Assembly: GCA_017461345.1 (NCBI GenBank)
Contig: JAFTYP010000007.1
Location: forward strand, 42,291 to 106,290
DNA: 64,000 nucleotides
From: Bacteroidaceae bacterium
GTDB lineage: Bacteria > Bacteroidota > Bacteroidia > Bacteroidales > Bacteroidaceae
Direction of reading: 5' to 3'
This document shows, in pieces, positions 53,989-61,528 of this stretch. The position numbers and the translations under genes are program-made. The first letter of the stretch is position 1, and every line of letters begins with the position of its first letter. The notes below the pieces were generated by a model, which saw only the letters and a program-made list of their open reading frames with translations, made no database searches and was not told the DNA's origin.

Positions 53989-54090
53989 CTCCAGAGAAGT
54001 TGGCAAATTACTCCAGAGAAGTTGGCAAACTTCACACGAGAACTTTGCAATTTACTCACGAGAAGTTTACGAACTTCACACGTGACAATT
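53989..54090. repeat. 22-bp-period tandem array between slyD-like gene and aroC, 4.6 units
   Basis: Units start at 53989, 54011, 54033, 54055 and 54077 (partial). The first two are nearly identical (CTCCAGAGAAGTTGGCAAA). The next two are CACACGAGAACTTTGCAA and CTCACGAGAAGTTTACGAA. The fifth begins CACACGTGAC, like the units at 43931. Begins 18 bp after the stop and ends 31 bp before the aroC start. The array is open in the aroC frame, which creates a false N-terminal extension. Confidence 0.88.
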
Positions 54091-54120
54091 CAGAAACAAA
54101 ACAGCAACGTTAATAAAACG

Positions 54121-55203
54121 GTGAATACGATAGGTACACTTTTCCGTCTTACATCATTTGGCGAAAGTCATGGTTCGGCCATCGGTGGAGTTATCGACGG
54201 CATGCCGGCAGGCATCGAAGTAGATTTGTCCTTCATTCAAAGCGAATTGGCTCGCCGTAAACCCGGGCAGAGCATCCTGACCACCGCTCGAAAGGAAGAA
54301 GACGAAGTGGAATTGCTCAGTGGTGTCTTCGAAGGTAAAACCACAGGCACTCCTATTGGTTTCATTGTTCGCAATACCAATCAGCATAGCGAAGACTACG
54401 AGAATATGCGCAACGTCTTCCGACCTTCCCATGCAGATTTCACCTACGAACAAAAGTATGGCCTTCGCGATCATCGGGGAGGCGGACGCAGTTCGGCTCG
54501 CGAAACAATAAGTCGTGTCGTTGCCGGAGCATTTGCCAAACTTGTGCTTCGCCAAATAGGTATCAGCATCAAAGCATACACCCAACAGGTGGGCAATATC
54601 GCATTGCCGGGTACTTATAAAGATTACGACCTTGCAACGACAGAAGAGAATGCCGTGCGTTGCCCTGATGCAAAAGTTGCAGACAAGATGTCGCAACTCA
54701 TCATGAACGTCAAAGAAAAGGGTGATACGGTTGGAGGCGTTATTGCTTGTGTTATAACTGGTTGTCCCGTTGGACTTGGAGAACCTGTTTTCGATAGGCT
54801 TCAAGTTAAACTCGGGGCAGCCATGCTCAGCATCAATGCAGTAAAAGGCTTTGAGTATGGTCTTGGCTTCGATGGCTCAAGTGGTCGTGGCAGTGAACAG
54901 AACGATATCTTCGAACCGGATGGCAAAGGTGGTATCACCACAAAAACAAACAACAGCGGAGGTATTCAGGGCGGCATCTCCAACGGACAGGATATCTACT
55001 TCCGTGTTGCCTTCAAGCCGGTTGCAACCTTGCTAAAAGAACAGGAAACGGTTGACAGGTTGGGTAATAAAACGACCTTGACTGCACGTGGTCGTCACGA
55101 TGCATGTGTCTTGCCGAGAGCCGTTCCGGTAGTGGAGGCAATGGCAGCCATAGCAATCCTTGATGCCTATTTGCTCAACAAATCAACCCAGATGGGTAAG
55201 TGA
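54121..55203 (+). CDS. aroC: Chorismate synthase
   Basis: Makes chorismate from EPSP using reduced FMN, the last step of the shikimate pathway. 360 residues from a GTG start at 54121; homology begins there ([17 protein letters not shown]), and the upstream open frame to 53953 is only translated repeat. Signatures: [35 protein letters not shown] and [20 protein letters not shown]. The 3' end overlaps the convergent nuclease gene by 37 bp. Confidence 0.95.
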   Translation: MNTIGTLFRLTSFGESHGSAIGGVIDGMPAGIEVDLSFIQSELARRKPGQSILTTARKEEDEVELLSGVFEGKTTGTPIGFIVRNTNQHSEDYENMRNVFRPSHADFTYEQKYGLRDHRGGGRSSARETISRVVAGAFAKLVLRQIGISIKAYTQQVGNIALPGTYKDYDLATTEENAVRCPDAKVADKMSQLIMNVKEKGDTVGGVIACVITGCPVGLGEPVFDRLQVKLGAAMLSINAVKGFEYGLGFDGSSGRGSEQNDIFEPDGKGGITTKTNNSGGIQGGISNGQDIYFRVAFKPVATLLKEQETVDRLGNKTTLTARGRHDACVLPRAVPVVEAMAAIAILDAYLLNKSTQMGK

Positions 55204-56108
55204 TCGCTAAATCCTCCTTTATATACAGGTCCTTGAAAGGTACGCCACGGCGTACCTTTCTCTGTTAAAAGGAATGGGAAATCACCCACTTCTATTCTCT
55301 CCTCAGTGTATGGCGTGAGGTTTGGACTGACAAGAATGTGGTCAAGATATCCCCACAATTTACGAAAATAATACGTGCCTCGAGCCTGATTTAGTTCTTT
55401 GCGCTTTAGTGGCATGAGCGATGTCATGCGTTCATATATATCTTTGAATATCTTGTCGTCTGGTTCGGCATTGAAGTCGCCCATAAGCAATATCTTTTTT
55501 CCGTAAAGTTCGTCAAGCACACCGCATAATGTGGTGACAGCAATACGACGATGTCTTTCGCCTGTTCCTCCGTTCTTTGCACGACTTGGGAGGTGTACTA
55601 TAATAATATGTAACACATCGTTCAGTGAAGGACAATCACCCCAGACATGTAGGATGTCTCGTGTAGGTTGAGATATTCGTTTAGTAGAAAGTATGCGAAC
55701 TGTTTTATATCCATGCGGACGAAATCGTAATGAGTCGTAGAGCATTGCAACATCTACACCTCTTTTGTCCGGCCCTTCTTCATGAATATATGAATAACGT
55801 GCGATACGAAGAGGGCTTCGGCGAGTTAAATCACGAAGCACAGTATCGTTTTCCACTTCACACAGACCAATAATCATCGGCCATTTGTCTTCGTCGGCAA
55901 TAGCAGCAATCGTACGAGAAATGTTGTCGAGTTTCTTCCAATATCGTCCCTTTGTCCAGTGGTATTGCCCTTCAGGCAAGAAGTCATAGTCTTCTTTGAG
56001 CGAATCGTGTTGGCAGTCGAAAAGATTTTCCACGTTCCACCATACTATGCGCTGTGGCTTTGCCGTAAGACATAAGCAAAGTAAAAGAAAGGCCAGAATG
56101 TGTTTCAT
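55167..56108 (-). CDS. Secreted endonuclease/exonuclease/phosphatase-family protein
   Basis: 313 residues from ATG 56108, with a signal peptide ([17 protein letters not shown]). DNase I-like fold: [20 protein letters not shown] (Glu metal ligand), [14 protein letters not shown] (Asp/Asn) and [13 protein letters not shown] (catalytic His) are all present. Probably a periplasmic or extracellular phosphodiesterase or nuclease. The ATG overlaps the stop of the YgjP gene by 4 bp (ATGA). Its 3' end runs 37 bp into aroC on the other strand. Confidence 0.88.
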   Translation of the reverse strand: MKHILAFLLLCLCLTAKPQRIVWWNVENLFDCQHDSLKEDYDFLPEGQYHWTKGRYWKKLDNISRTIAAIADEDKWPMIIGLCEVENDTVLRDLTRRSPLRIARYSYIHEEGPDKRGVDVAMLYDSLRFRPHGYKTVRILSTKRISQPTRDILHVWGDCPSLNDVLHIIIVHLPSRAKNGGTGERHRRIAVTTLCGVLDELYGKKILLMGDFNAEPDDKIFKDIYERMTSLMPLKRKELNQARGTYYFRKLWGYLDHILVSPNLTPYTEERIEVGDFPFLLTEKGTPWRTFQGPVYKGGFSDHLPIWVDLLSK

Positions 56109-56623
56109 AGGAACGAAGTATTGTAACCTCTCATTTCCTTGCGCAGAGCCTTTGCTTTGCCGTCGCATACCTCATCGAGCCGAGCCCAGAAGCGTGGGCT
56201 GTGGTTCATCTCGATGAGGTGTGTCAGTTCGTGTTGCAAGACATAATCCTGCAAGTGTCTTGGCAAGAGGACAAGATATAGAGAGAGGTTGATATTCCCT
56301 GTTGAACTGCAACTCCCCCAGCGTCCTTTGGCCGATGACACTTTTACATTATTGAGGTTCAGACTCCGTTCTTTTGCCATATTGAGTAGGCGCGGAATGA
56401 GTCGTTCCTTTACTCTTTTGCGTGCAAAGGCTTCTAATGTCTTTGTTATCCAGGTTTGAATGTCGTTGTCAGTCAAGACTTCTGCCGATTGGTAGTAGCA
56501 GACGATGCCAGACTCATCCATTTCTGCTCTTACGTACGACACATCTTTTTGCTCGAACCTCAACATGAAGTCGGCGGAACTGATGTGTGTGTCTGGCGTA
56601 TAGCGTGGTAAGCAGCGGCTCAC
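56105..56623 (-). CDS. YgjP-like (DUF45) zinc metallopeptidase
   Basis: About 172 residues from a GTG at 56623 whose last two bases begin the stop of the preceding gene (GTGA); the open frame further upstream is only a shadow of that gene. The zinc motif HELTHLIEMNHSPRFW (HExxH plus downstream His) and AKGRWGSCSSTGNINLSLYL are diagnostic of the YgjP/DUF45 family. It is shorter than the ~230-residue norm, lacking some of the N-terminal beta region, so an alternative earlier start cannot be fully excluded. Middle gene of a three-gene overlapping operon. Confidence 0.85.
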   Translation of the reverse strand: MSRCLPRYTPDTHISSADFMLRFEQKDVSYVRAEMDESGIVCYYQSAEVLTDNDIQTWITKTLEAFARKRVKERLIPRLLNMAKERSLNLNNVKVSSAKGRWGSCSSTGNINLSLYLVLLPRHLQDYVLQHELTHLIEMNHSPRFWARLDEVCDGKAKALRKEMRGYNTSFL

Positions 56624-58101
56624 AACTTTACCTTCTTCTTGGCTGCTTTTGATTCGTTTTGCAAACGATCGAGTGCGGTAATGACGTAGGTGTATTTGGT
56701 TTCTCCGCCTTCGTATGTAAGAGGAAGCATGGTGTTCTTTGTGATGCAAAGGATATGCGTTGGGTCGTCCAGATTGACTTTTTCGCCTGGTCCGAAACGA
56801 TAGACAACGTATTGGTGTGCTTCGTCCATAATGTTTTTGGCTTTGGGTGCTGTCCAGAAGAGGACTGGGCCGTCTTCTGTCCATACTATTGCTGTCTTGC
56901 GAGGCTTCTTTGGTGCTTTGTCGTCAATCCAGGGCATTGCAGGCTGCAGGGCCGGTGTGTTGTGATATACCTGACGGAGCATGTCTTGATAGCCGGCAGG
57001 GTTCTCGCATACGGCAGCGGCATACCACTGACAACTGCCATGAATGCCGGGCAGTGAGCGTTGCAACTGGTATTTTCGGGCCATTTGGTGTTGTGTCGGG
57101 TTGTTGGGGTCTGGGTATTTTACTGTGCGACTTACGTCTTGGCCAACAAAGATGGGGCGTTGTCCGGCATTTTCGCTCCACCAGCGGATGCATGTTTCAT
57201 AGTCAGCAGCCTTGTTGCCTATCTCCCAATAGATCTGAGGGATGTTGTAGTCCACCCACCCCTGGCGCACCCATTCGAGGACGTCGGCATAGAGGTCGTC
57301 GTAGTTTTGCAGTCCGTTTGTTGCGCTGCCTTTCGGGTCGTTGCGTTGGTTGCGGTAGACGCCGAAGGGTGAAACACCGAACTTTACCCAGGGTTTTACT
57401 TCTCGTATCTGTCTGCACATCTGTTCCATGAACATGTTTACATTTTTGCGTCGCCAGTCGCCTCTGTTCATTCCTGCTCCGTATGCGTTGTATGATGCGT
57501 CGTCGGGGATGGCTACTCCGGCAACGGGGTAGGGGTAGAAGTAGTCGTCGATGTGTATGCCGTCCACGTCGTAGCGGCTTACGATGTCGCATGTCACCTT
57601 GCAGATGTAGTCGCGGTTCTCCGGACGTCCGGGGTCGAAGAGGAACAGTCCGTCGTAGTTGAAGAAGCGGTCGGGGTGACGTGTGTATTCGTGTGTTGCG
57701 GCAAGTGCTGTTGTGCCTTTTGTTTTGGCCCGATAGGGGTTAATCCAGGCATGTAGTTCCATGCCACGTGCGTGGCATTGTGTAATCATCCACTGCAGGG
57801 GGTCCCAATAGGGATTAGGGGGCATCCCTTGTTGTCCGGTGAGGTATCGGCTCCAGGGCTCAAGTTGACTGGCATAAAGTGCATCGCCTTCTACTCTCAC
57901 TTGGAAGAAGATGGCGTTGATGCCATCCTTTTGCAGGTCGTCGAGTTGGCTGATGAGCATTGCCTGCATGCGGTCGCGACCAAGGTTCTGGAACTGTCCG
58001 TTTACGGCTTGTATCCATGCGCCACGGAATTCTCTCTTGGGATTTTGTCCCATTGCTGTTGCTGCAACGAGGAGCAGCAGAATTAGTAGTTTGTGTTTCA
58101 T
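56620..58101 (-). CDS. GHL10-family (DUF187) secreted glycoside hydrolase-like protein
   Basis: 493 residues from the ATG at 58101, with signal peptide HKLLILLLLVAATAMGQ. The TIM barrel of the GHL10/YngK type is visible: FRGAWIQAVNG, DGINAIFFQVRVEGDALY, GMELHAWINPYRAKT, DVDGIHIDDYFYPYP (acidic pair) and WVKFGVSPFGVYR. A ~100-residue beta domain ends the protein (YTYVITALDRLQNES). Members cleave peptidoglycan-related or other glycans; specificity is uncertain. First gene of the operon with YgjP and the nuclease. It is paralogous to the gene at 61528. Confidence 0.88.
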   Translation of the reverse strand: MKHKLLILLLLVAATAMGQNPKREFRGAWIQAVNGQFQNLGRDRMQAMLISQLDDLQKDGINAIFFQVRVEGDALYASQLEPWSRYLTGQQGMPPNPYWDPLQWMITQCHARGMELHAWINPYRAKTKGTTALAATHEYTRHPDRFFNYDGLFLFDPGRPENRDYICKVTCDIVSRYDVDGIHIDDYFYPYPVAGVAIPDDASYNAYGAGMNRGDWRRKNVNMFMEQMCRQIREVKPWVKFGVSPFGVYRNQRNDPKGSATNGLQNYDDLYADVLEWVRQGWVDYNIPQIYWEIGNKAADYETCIRWWSENAGQRPIFVGQDVSRTVKYPDPNNPTQHQMARKYQLQRSLPGIHGSCQWYAAAVCENPAGYQDMLRQVYHNTPALQPAMPWIDDKAPKKPRKTAIVWTEDGPVLFWTAPKAKNIMDEAHQYVVYRFGPGEKVNLDDPTHILCITKNTMLPLTYEGGETKYTYVITALDRLQNESKAAKKKVKL

Positions 58102-58108
58102 AGTGATG

Positions 58109-58116
58109 CAAAGGTA
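58109..58116 (-). promoter_or_regulatory. -7 promoter element for the GHL10-ygjP-nuclease operon
   Basis: CAAAGGTA reads TACCTTTG on the minus strand, only 7 bp before ATG 58101, suggesting a very short or absent leader. The earlier in-frame ATG at 58206 lies upstream of it. Confidence 0.55.
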
Positions 58117-58272
58117 CGAAAAAACGCTGATACGACAAAGAAAAGAAATAAAAAAGCGAGCCTCCGGATGCAAACGAGTTCGCTTTCCTGCCGGCCGATG
58201 TGACAAGGTATGTTGTTTTGTGTTTTTATCACTTCAATTCCTTGCCTGCAAACGCCTTTTGGGCTGCCCGAA

Positions 58273-58360
58273 AACATCTACTGCCAAGTTGGGCAAAATG
58301 GTTAACCTTTCCGGGCGACTTGGCAGTGGATGTCGGGCAATTTGCCAGTAGATGTTTTCG
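58273..58360. repeat. 22-bp-period intergenic array, four units
   Basis: Starts at 58273, 58295, 58317 and 58339; linkers GGGC, GGGC, GGGC and TTCG. Unit 1 is AACATCTACTGCCAAGTT; unit 3 is close to its reverse complement (GACTTGGCAGTGGATGTC). Unit 2, between them, is AAAATGGTTAACCTTTCC from the other word class. Unit 4 is AATTTGCCAGTAGATGTT. It lies in the 387-bp divergent gap between the GHL10 gene and uvrA. Confidence 0.88.
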
Positions 58361-58392
58361 TGGAGGCAAAGGCTATATTTGAATCGCCTGAT

Positions 58393-58423
58393 TTTGTATA
58401 TCGGATTTTATTTCGTAACTTTG
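58393..58423 (+). promoter_or_regulatory. Promoter of uvrA
   Basis: TTTG at 58393-58396, 19 bp, TAACTTTG at 58416-58423; 65 bp before the ATG at 58489. Confidence 0.65.
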
Positions 58424-58488
58424 CAGTTTGAAACATTCGGCACCTGCACTGGAGGGTGTCTGCGTGAAGTGATAATGTGAGGTCAGAA

Positions 58489-61419
58489 ATGGAAGACAGC
58501 ATACAGATAAAAGGGGCTCGGGTCAATAACCTGAAGAACATCGACCTGAAAATTCCCCGTGGCAAACTGGTTGTCATAACGGGTTTGAGCGGCAGCGGAA
58601 AGAGCAGCCTGGCTTTCGATACGCTATATGCCGAAGGACAACGCCGCTATGTGGAAAGCCTTAGTTCATATGCCCGTCAGTTTCTGGGCAGAATGAACAA
58701 GCCGGAGTGTGACTACATCAAGGGCATTCCGCCAGCCATTGCCATAGAACAGAAGGTGACGAGCCGTAATCCCCGAAGCACAGTCGGCACCAGTACGGAG
58801 ATATACGAGTACCTTCGTCTGCTTTTTGCCCGCATTGGTCGCACCTTTTCGCCTGTCAGCGGAAAAGAAGTGAAACGCCATACCACCGAAGATGCCTTGC
58901 AGTGTATGCTCTCTCAGCCAGAGGGAACGAAACTCATGGTGATGTGTCCCATTCGTATGCCCAAAGGCAGAACACTCGCCGAGCAACTCGACATGTATCG
59001 CAAAAGCGGCTTTGCACGCATATATTCCAACGGAGAAGTTGCCCGGATAGAAGACGTCGATGCCTCGGCAGCCTCACCTTCCGCACTTTTTTTCCTGGTC
59101 ATCGACCGACTTTCCTGTGGCAACGATCGCGACACCATTGCCCGACTCGTAGATTCCTGTGAGACAGCATTCTACGAAGGTCATGGCGAAGCAGTCCTTC
59201 AGTTCGTACCTGGTGGCGAGAGACACGAGTTTTGTACCCGCTTTGAGGCAGACGGCATTACCTTCGAAGACCCTTCCGACAAACTCTTTGCCTTTAATTC
59301 TCCCATCGGAGCCTGTCCCGAATGCGAAGGCTTCGGCAAGGTCATCGGCATAGACGAAGAGATGGTCATACCCAACACCGCCTTGAGCCTCTACGACGGG
59401 GCAGTGATGTGCTGGCGAGGCGAAAAGATGAGTGAGTGGAAAACATGGTTCATCCGTTTCAATTCCGAACGCGGTTTCCCCATCTTCAAACCATACTTCG
59501 AACTGACACAAGAAGAGAAAGACTGGCTTTGGCACGGCGTTCCAACCATGTTCCCTGTGCCTTCCAATGGAACAGGGCAACTTAAGAAGGAAACTTTGGG
59601 CGGCAAAGAAGTGCTCGTCCCTGCCGATTGGCAGATATTTCCCGAGGAACGTGAGTGGGGATTGATGTCCATTGATGCCTTCTTCGACTTCCTCCGACAG
59701 GGACAATACAAGATACAGAACCGTGTTATGCTCGCCCGATATCGTGGAAAGACAGTCTGCCCCAAATGCCACGGCACACGACTCCGCCCCGAAGCGAACT
59801 ACGTGAAGGTAGGCGGCAAGAGCATTACCGAACTTGTCAACATATCTGTCAGCGAGTTGTTGCCTTGGGTGGAAAACCTCAACCTCAACGAACACGAGGA
59901 AAAGATTGCTAAACGCATCCTCACAGAGATAAGGAATCGACTGCAATACCTGTTGGATGTCGGTTTAGGTTACCTTACTCTCAATCGTACTTCCAACAGC
60001 CTTTCGGGCGGCGAGAGCCAGCGCATCAACCTTGCTACCTCTTTGGGAAGCAGTCTTGTGGGCAGCCTTTACATCCTGGATGAACCGAGTATCGGCCTGC
60101 ATAGCCGTGATACGGAACGTCTCATCAAGGTGCTGAAGCAGTTACGCGACCTGGGTAATACGGTTATTGTGGTAGAGCATGACGAAGACATCATACGGTC
60201 TGCCGACTGGCTTATCGACATCGGTCCGGAGGCTGGACGCTTGGGCGGTGAGGTGGTTTATCAAGGTCCTCCGCCAATGTCTGCTTCCGACTCTCCACAG
60301 GACATGGAGGGGAGCAAGTCTCATACTCTTGCTTTTCTGACGGCTTCCTCCGGCAATGCTGAAGCAGAGGGTGGTTATATTCCTCTTCCTGCTACTCGTA
60401 GGAAGACGAACAGTTATATCGAGGTGAAGGGGGCGCGCGCCAATAATCTGAAAGGTATTGATGTTCGTTTCCCGCTTGGCGTAATGACTTGTGTTACCGG
60501 GGTAAGCGGAAGTGGCAAGAGCAGTCTTGTTCGTGACATTTTCTATAATGCCATGAAACGGCAACTCGATGAGGTTGCCGATCGTCCGGGCGAGTTCATC
60601 GGCCTGGAAGGCGACACGAAGATGGTGAGTGCCATTGAGTTTGTCGACCAGAATCCTATAGGAAAGAGTACGCGCTCCAATCCTGTTACTTATGTCAAGG
60701 CCTGGGACGAGATACGCAAACTCTATGCCGACCAGCCTCTTGCCAAGCAGATGGGCTATACGCCTGCTTTCTTCAGTTTCAATACAGACGGCGGTCGTTG
60801 CGAGGAGTGTAAGGGCGATGGCACCGTCACCATCGAGATGCAGTTTATGGCCGACCTGGTGTTGCCCTGCGAAAGTTGTCATGGGCAGCGTTTCAAGCAG
60901 GAGATTCTGGATATACGCTACAATGACAAGAATGTCTGCGACGTACTTGATATGACCATCAACCAGGCCATTGAGTTCTTTACCCAGTACAAGCAGAAGC
61001 GTATTGTTTCGCTGCTCAAGCCTTTGCAGGACGTCGGTCTCGGTTACATCAAACTCGGCCAGTCTTCCTCTACGCTGTCGGGCGGTGAAAATCAGCGAGT
61101 GAAACTTGCCTACTACCTTGGCATGGAGAAGCATGCACCAACGGTTTTCATTTTCGACGAGCCTACGACGGGACTTCATTTCCACGACATACGTAAGTTG
61201 CTTGCCGCTTTCGATGCACTCATAGCGAGGGGGCATACGCTTGTCATCATCGAGCATAATCTGGAAGTCATCAAGTGTGCCGACCACATTATCGACCTCG
61301 GACCCGAAGGTGGCGACGCCGGCGGTAACCTTCTTGCCACAGGAACTCCCGAGGAAGTGGCAAGGTGCGAGGGCAGTTATACAGCACGGTTTTTGAAGGA
61401 GAAACTGCCTGCCGTCTGA
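58489..61419 (+). CDS. uvrA: Excinuclease ABC subunit A
   Basis: Damage-recognition ATPase of nucleotide excision repair. 976 residues from ATG 58489; an in-frame GTG four codons earlier is less likely. Two ABC modules: Walker A GLSGSGKSSL (~residue 35) and GVSGSGKSSL (~675), with signature sequences LSGGESQRINLA and LSGGENQRVKLA. Zinc-binding CPECEG/CPKCHG in the first half and CEECKG/CESCHG in the second. The length is normal. Ends 22 bp before the converging-gene array. Confidence 0.97.
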   Translation: MEDSIQIKGARVNNLKNIDLKIPRGKLVVITGLSGSGKSSLAFDTLYAEGQRRYVESLSSYARQFLGRMNKPECDYIKGIPPAIAIEQKVTSRNPRSTVGTSTEIYEYLRLLFARIGRTFSPVSGKEVKRHTTEDALQCMLSQPEGTKLMVMCPIRMPKGRTLAEQLDMYRKSGFARIYSNGEVARIEDVDASAASPSALFFLVIDRLSCGNDRDTIARLVDSCETAFYEGHGEAVLQFVPGGERHEFCTRFEADGITFEDPSDKLFAFNSPIGACPECEGFGKVIGIDEEMVIPNTALSLYDGAVMCWRGEKMSEWKTWFIRFNSERGFPIFKPYFELTQEEKDWLWHGVPTMFPVPSNGTGQLKKETLGGKEVLVPADWQIFPEEREWGLMSIDAFFDFLRQGQYKIQNRVMLARYRGKTVCPKCHGTRLRPEANYVKVGGKSITELVNISVSELLPWVENLNLNEHEEKIAKRILTEIRNRLQYLLDVGLGYLTLNRTSNSLSGGESQRINLATSLGSSLVGSLYILDEPSIGLHSRDTERLIKVLKQLRDLGNTVIVVEHDEDIIRSADWLIDIGPEAGRLGGEVVYQGPPPMSASDSPQDMEGSKSHTLAFLTASSGNAEAEGGYIPLPATRRKTNSYIEVKGARANNLKGIDVRFPLGVMTCVTGVSGSGKSSLVRDIFYNAMKRQLDEVADRPGEFIGLEGDTKMVSAIEFVDQNPIGKSTRSNPVTYVKAWDEIRKLYADQPLAKQMGYTPAFFSFNTDGGRCEECKGDGTVTIEMQFMADLVLPCESCHGQRFKQEILDIRYNDKNVCDVLDMTINQAIEFFTQYKQKRIVSLLKPLQDVGLGYIKLGQSSSTLSGGENQRVKLAYYLGMEKHAPTVFIFDEPTTGLHFHDIRKLLAAFDALIARGHTLVIIEHNLEVIKCADHIIDLGPEGGDAGGNLLATGTPEEVARCEGSYTARFLKEKLPAV

Positions 61420-61440
61420 ACAAGGCGTGGGTGGTAAAAA

Positions 61441-61528
61441 AACATCTACTGCCAAGTTGCCCGACTTGACAGTAGATGTTGGCCATAATGGTGTGCCAAG
61501 TTGCCCGACTTGGCAGTAGAAGTTTTTT
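61441..61528. repeat. 22-bp-period array filling the uvrA-GHL10 gap, four units
   Basis: Starts at 61441, 61463, 61485 and 61507; linkers GCCC, GGCC, GCCC and TTTT. Units 1 and 2 are inverted partners (AACATCTACTGCCAAGTT with 61464-61480, one mismatch), a 17-bp hairpin. Unit 3 fuses ATAATGG of one word class to TGCCAAGTT of another. Unit 4, GACTTGGCAGTAGAAGTT, pairs with unit 3's right half and is followed by T's. The array is essentially the whole gap between two converging stop codons and probably terminates both genes. Confidence 0.9.

Noticed and set aside
53953-54120. N-terminal extension of AroC
   Set aside because: The extra 56 residues are the translated 22-bp array; AroC homology begins at the GTG at 54121.
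56624-56884. Longer N-terminus for the YgjP-like protease
   Set aside because: This stretch is an out-of-frame reading of the GHL10 gene (Arg/His-rich); the GTGA overlap gives a natural start.
1463-61528. CRISPR arrays
   Set aside because: The 22-bp arrays have no constant repeat with unique ~30-bp spacers, no leader and no cas genes; the units abut and vary.
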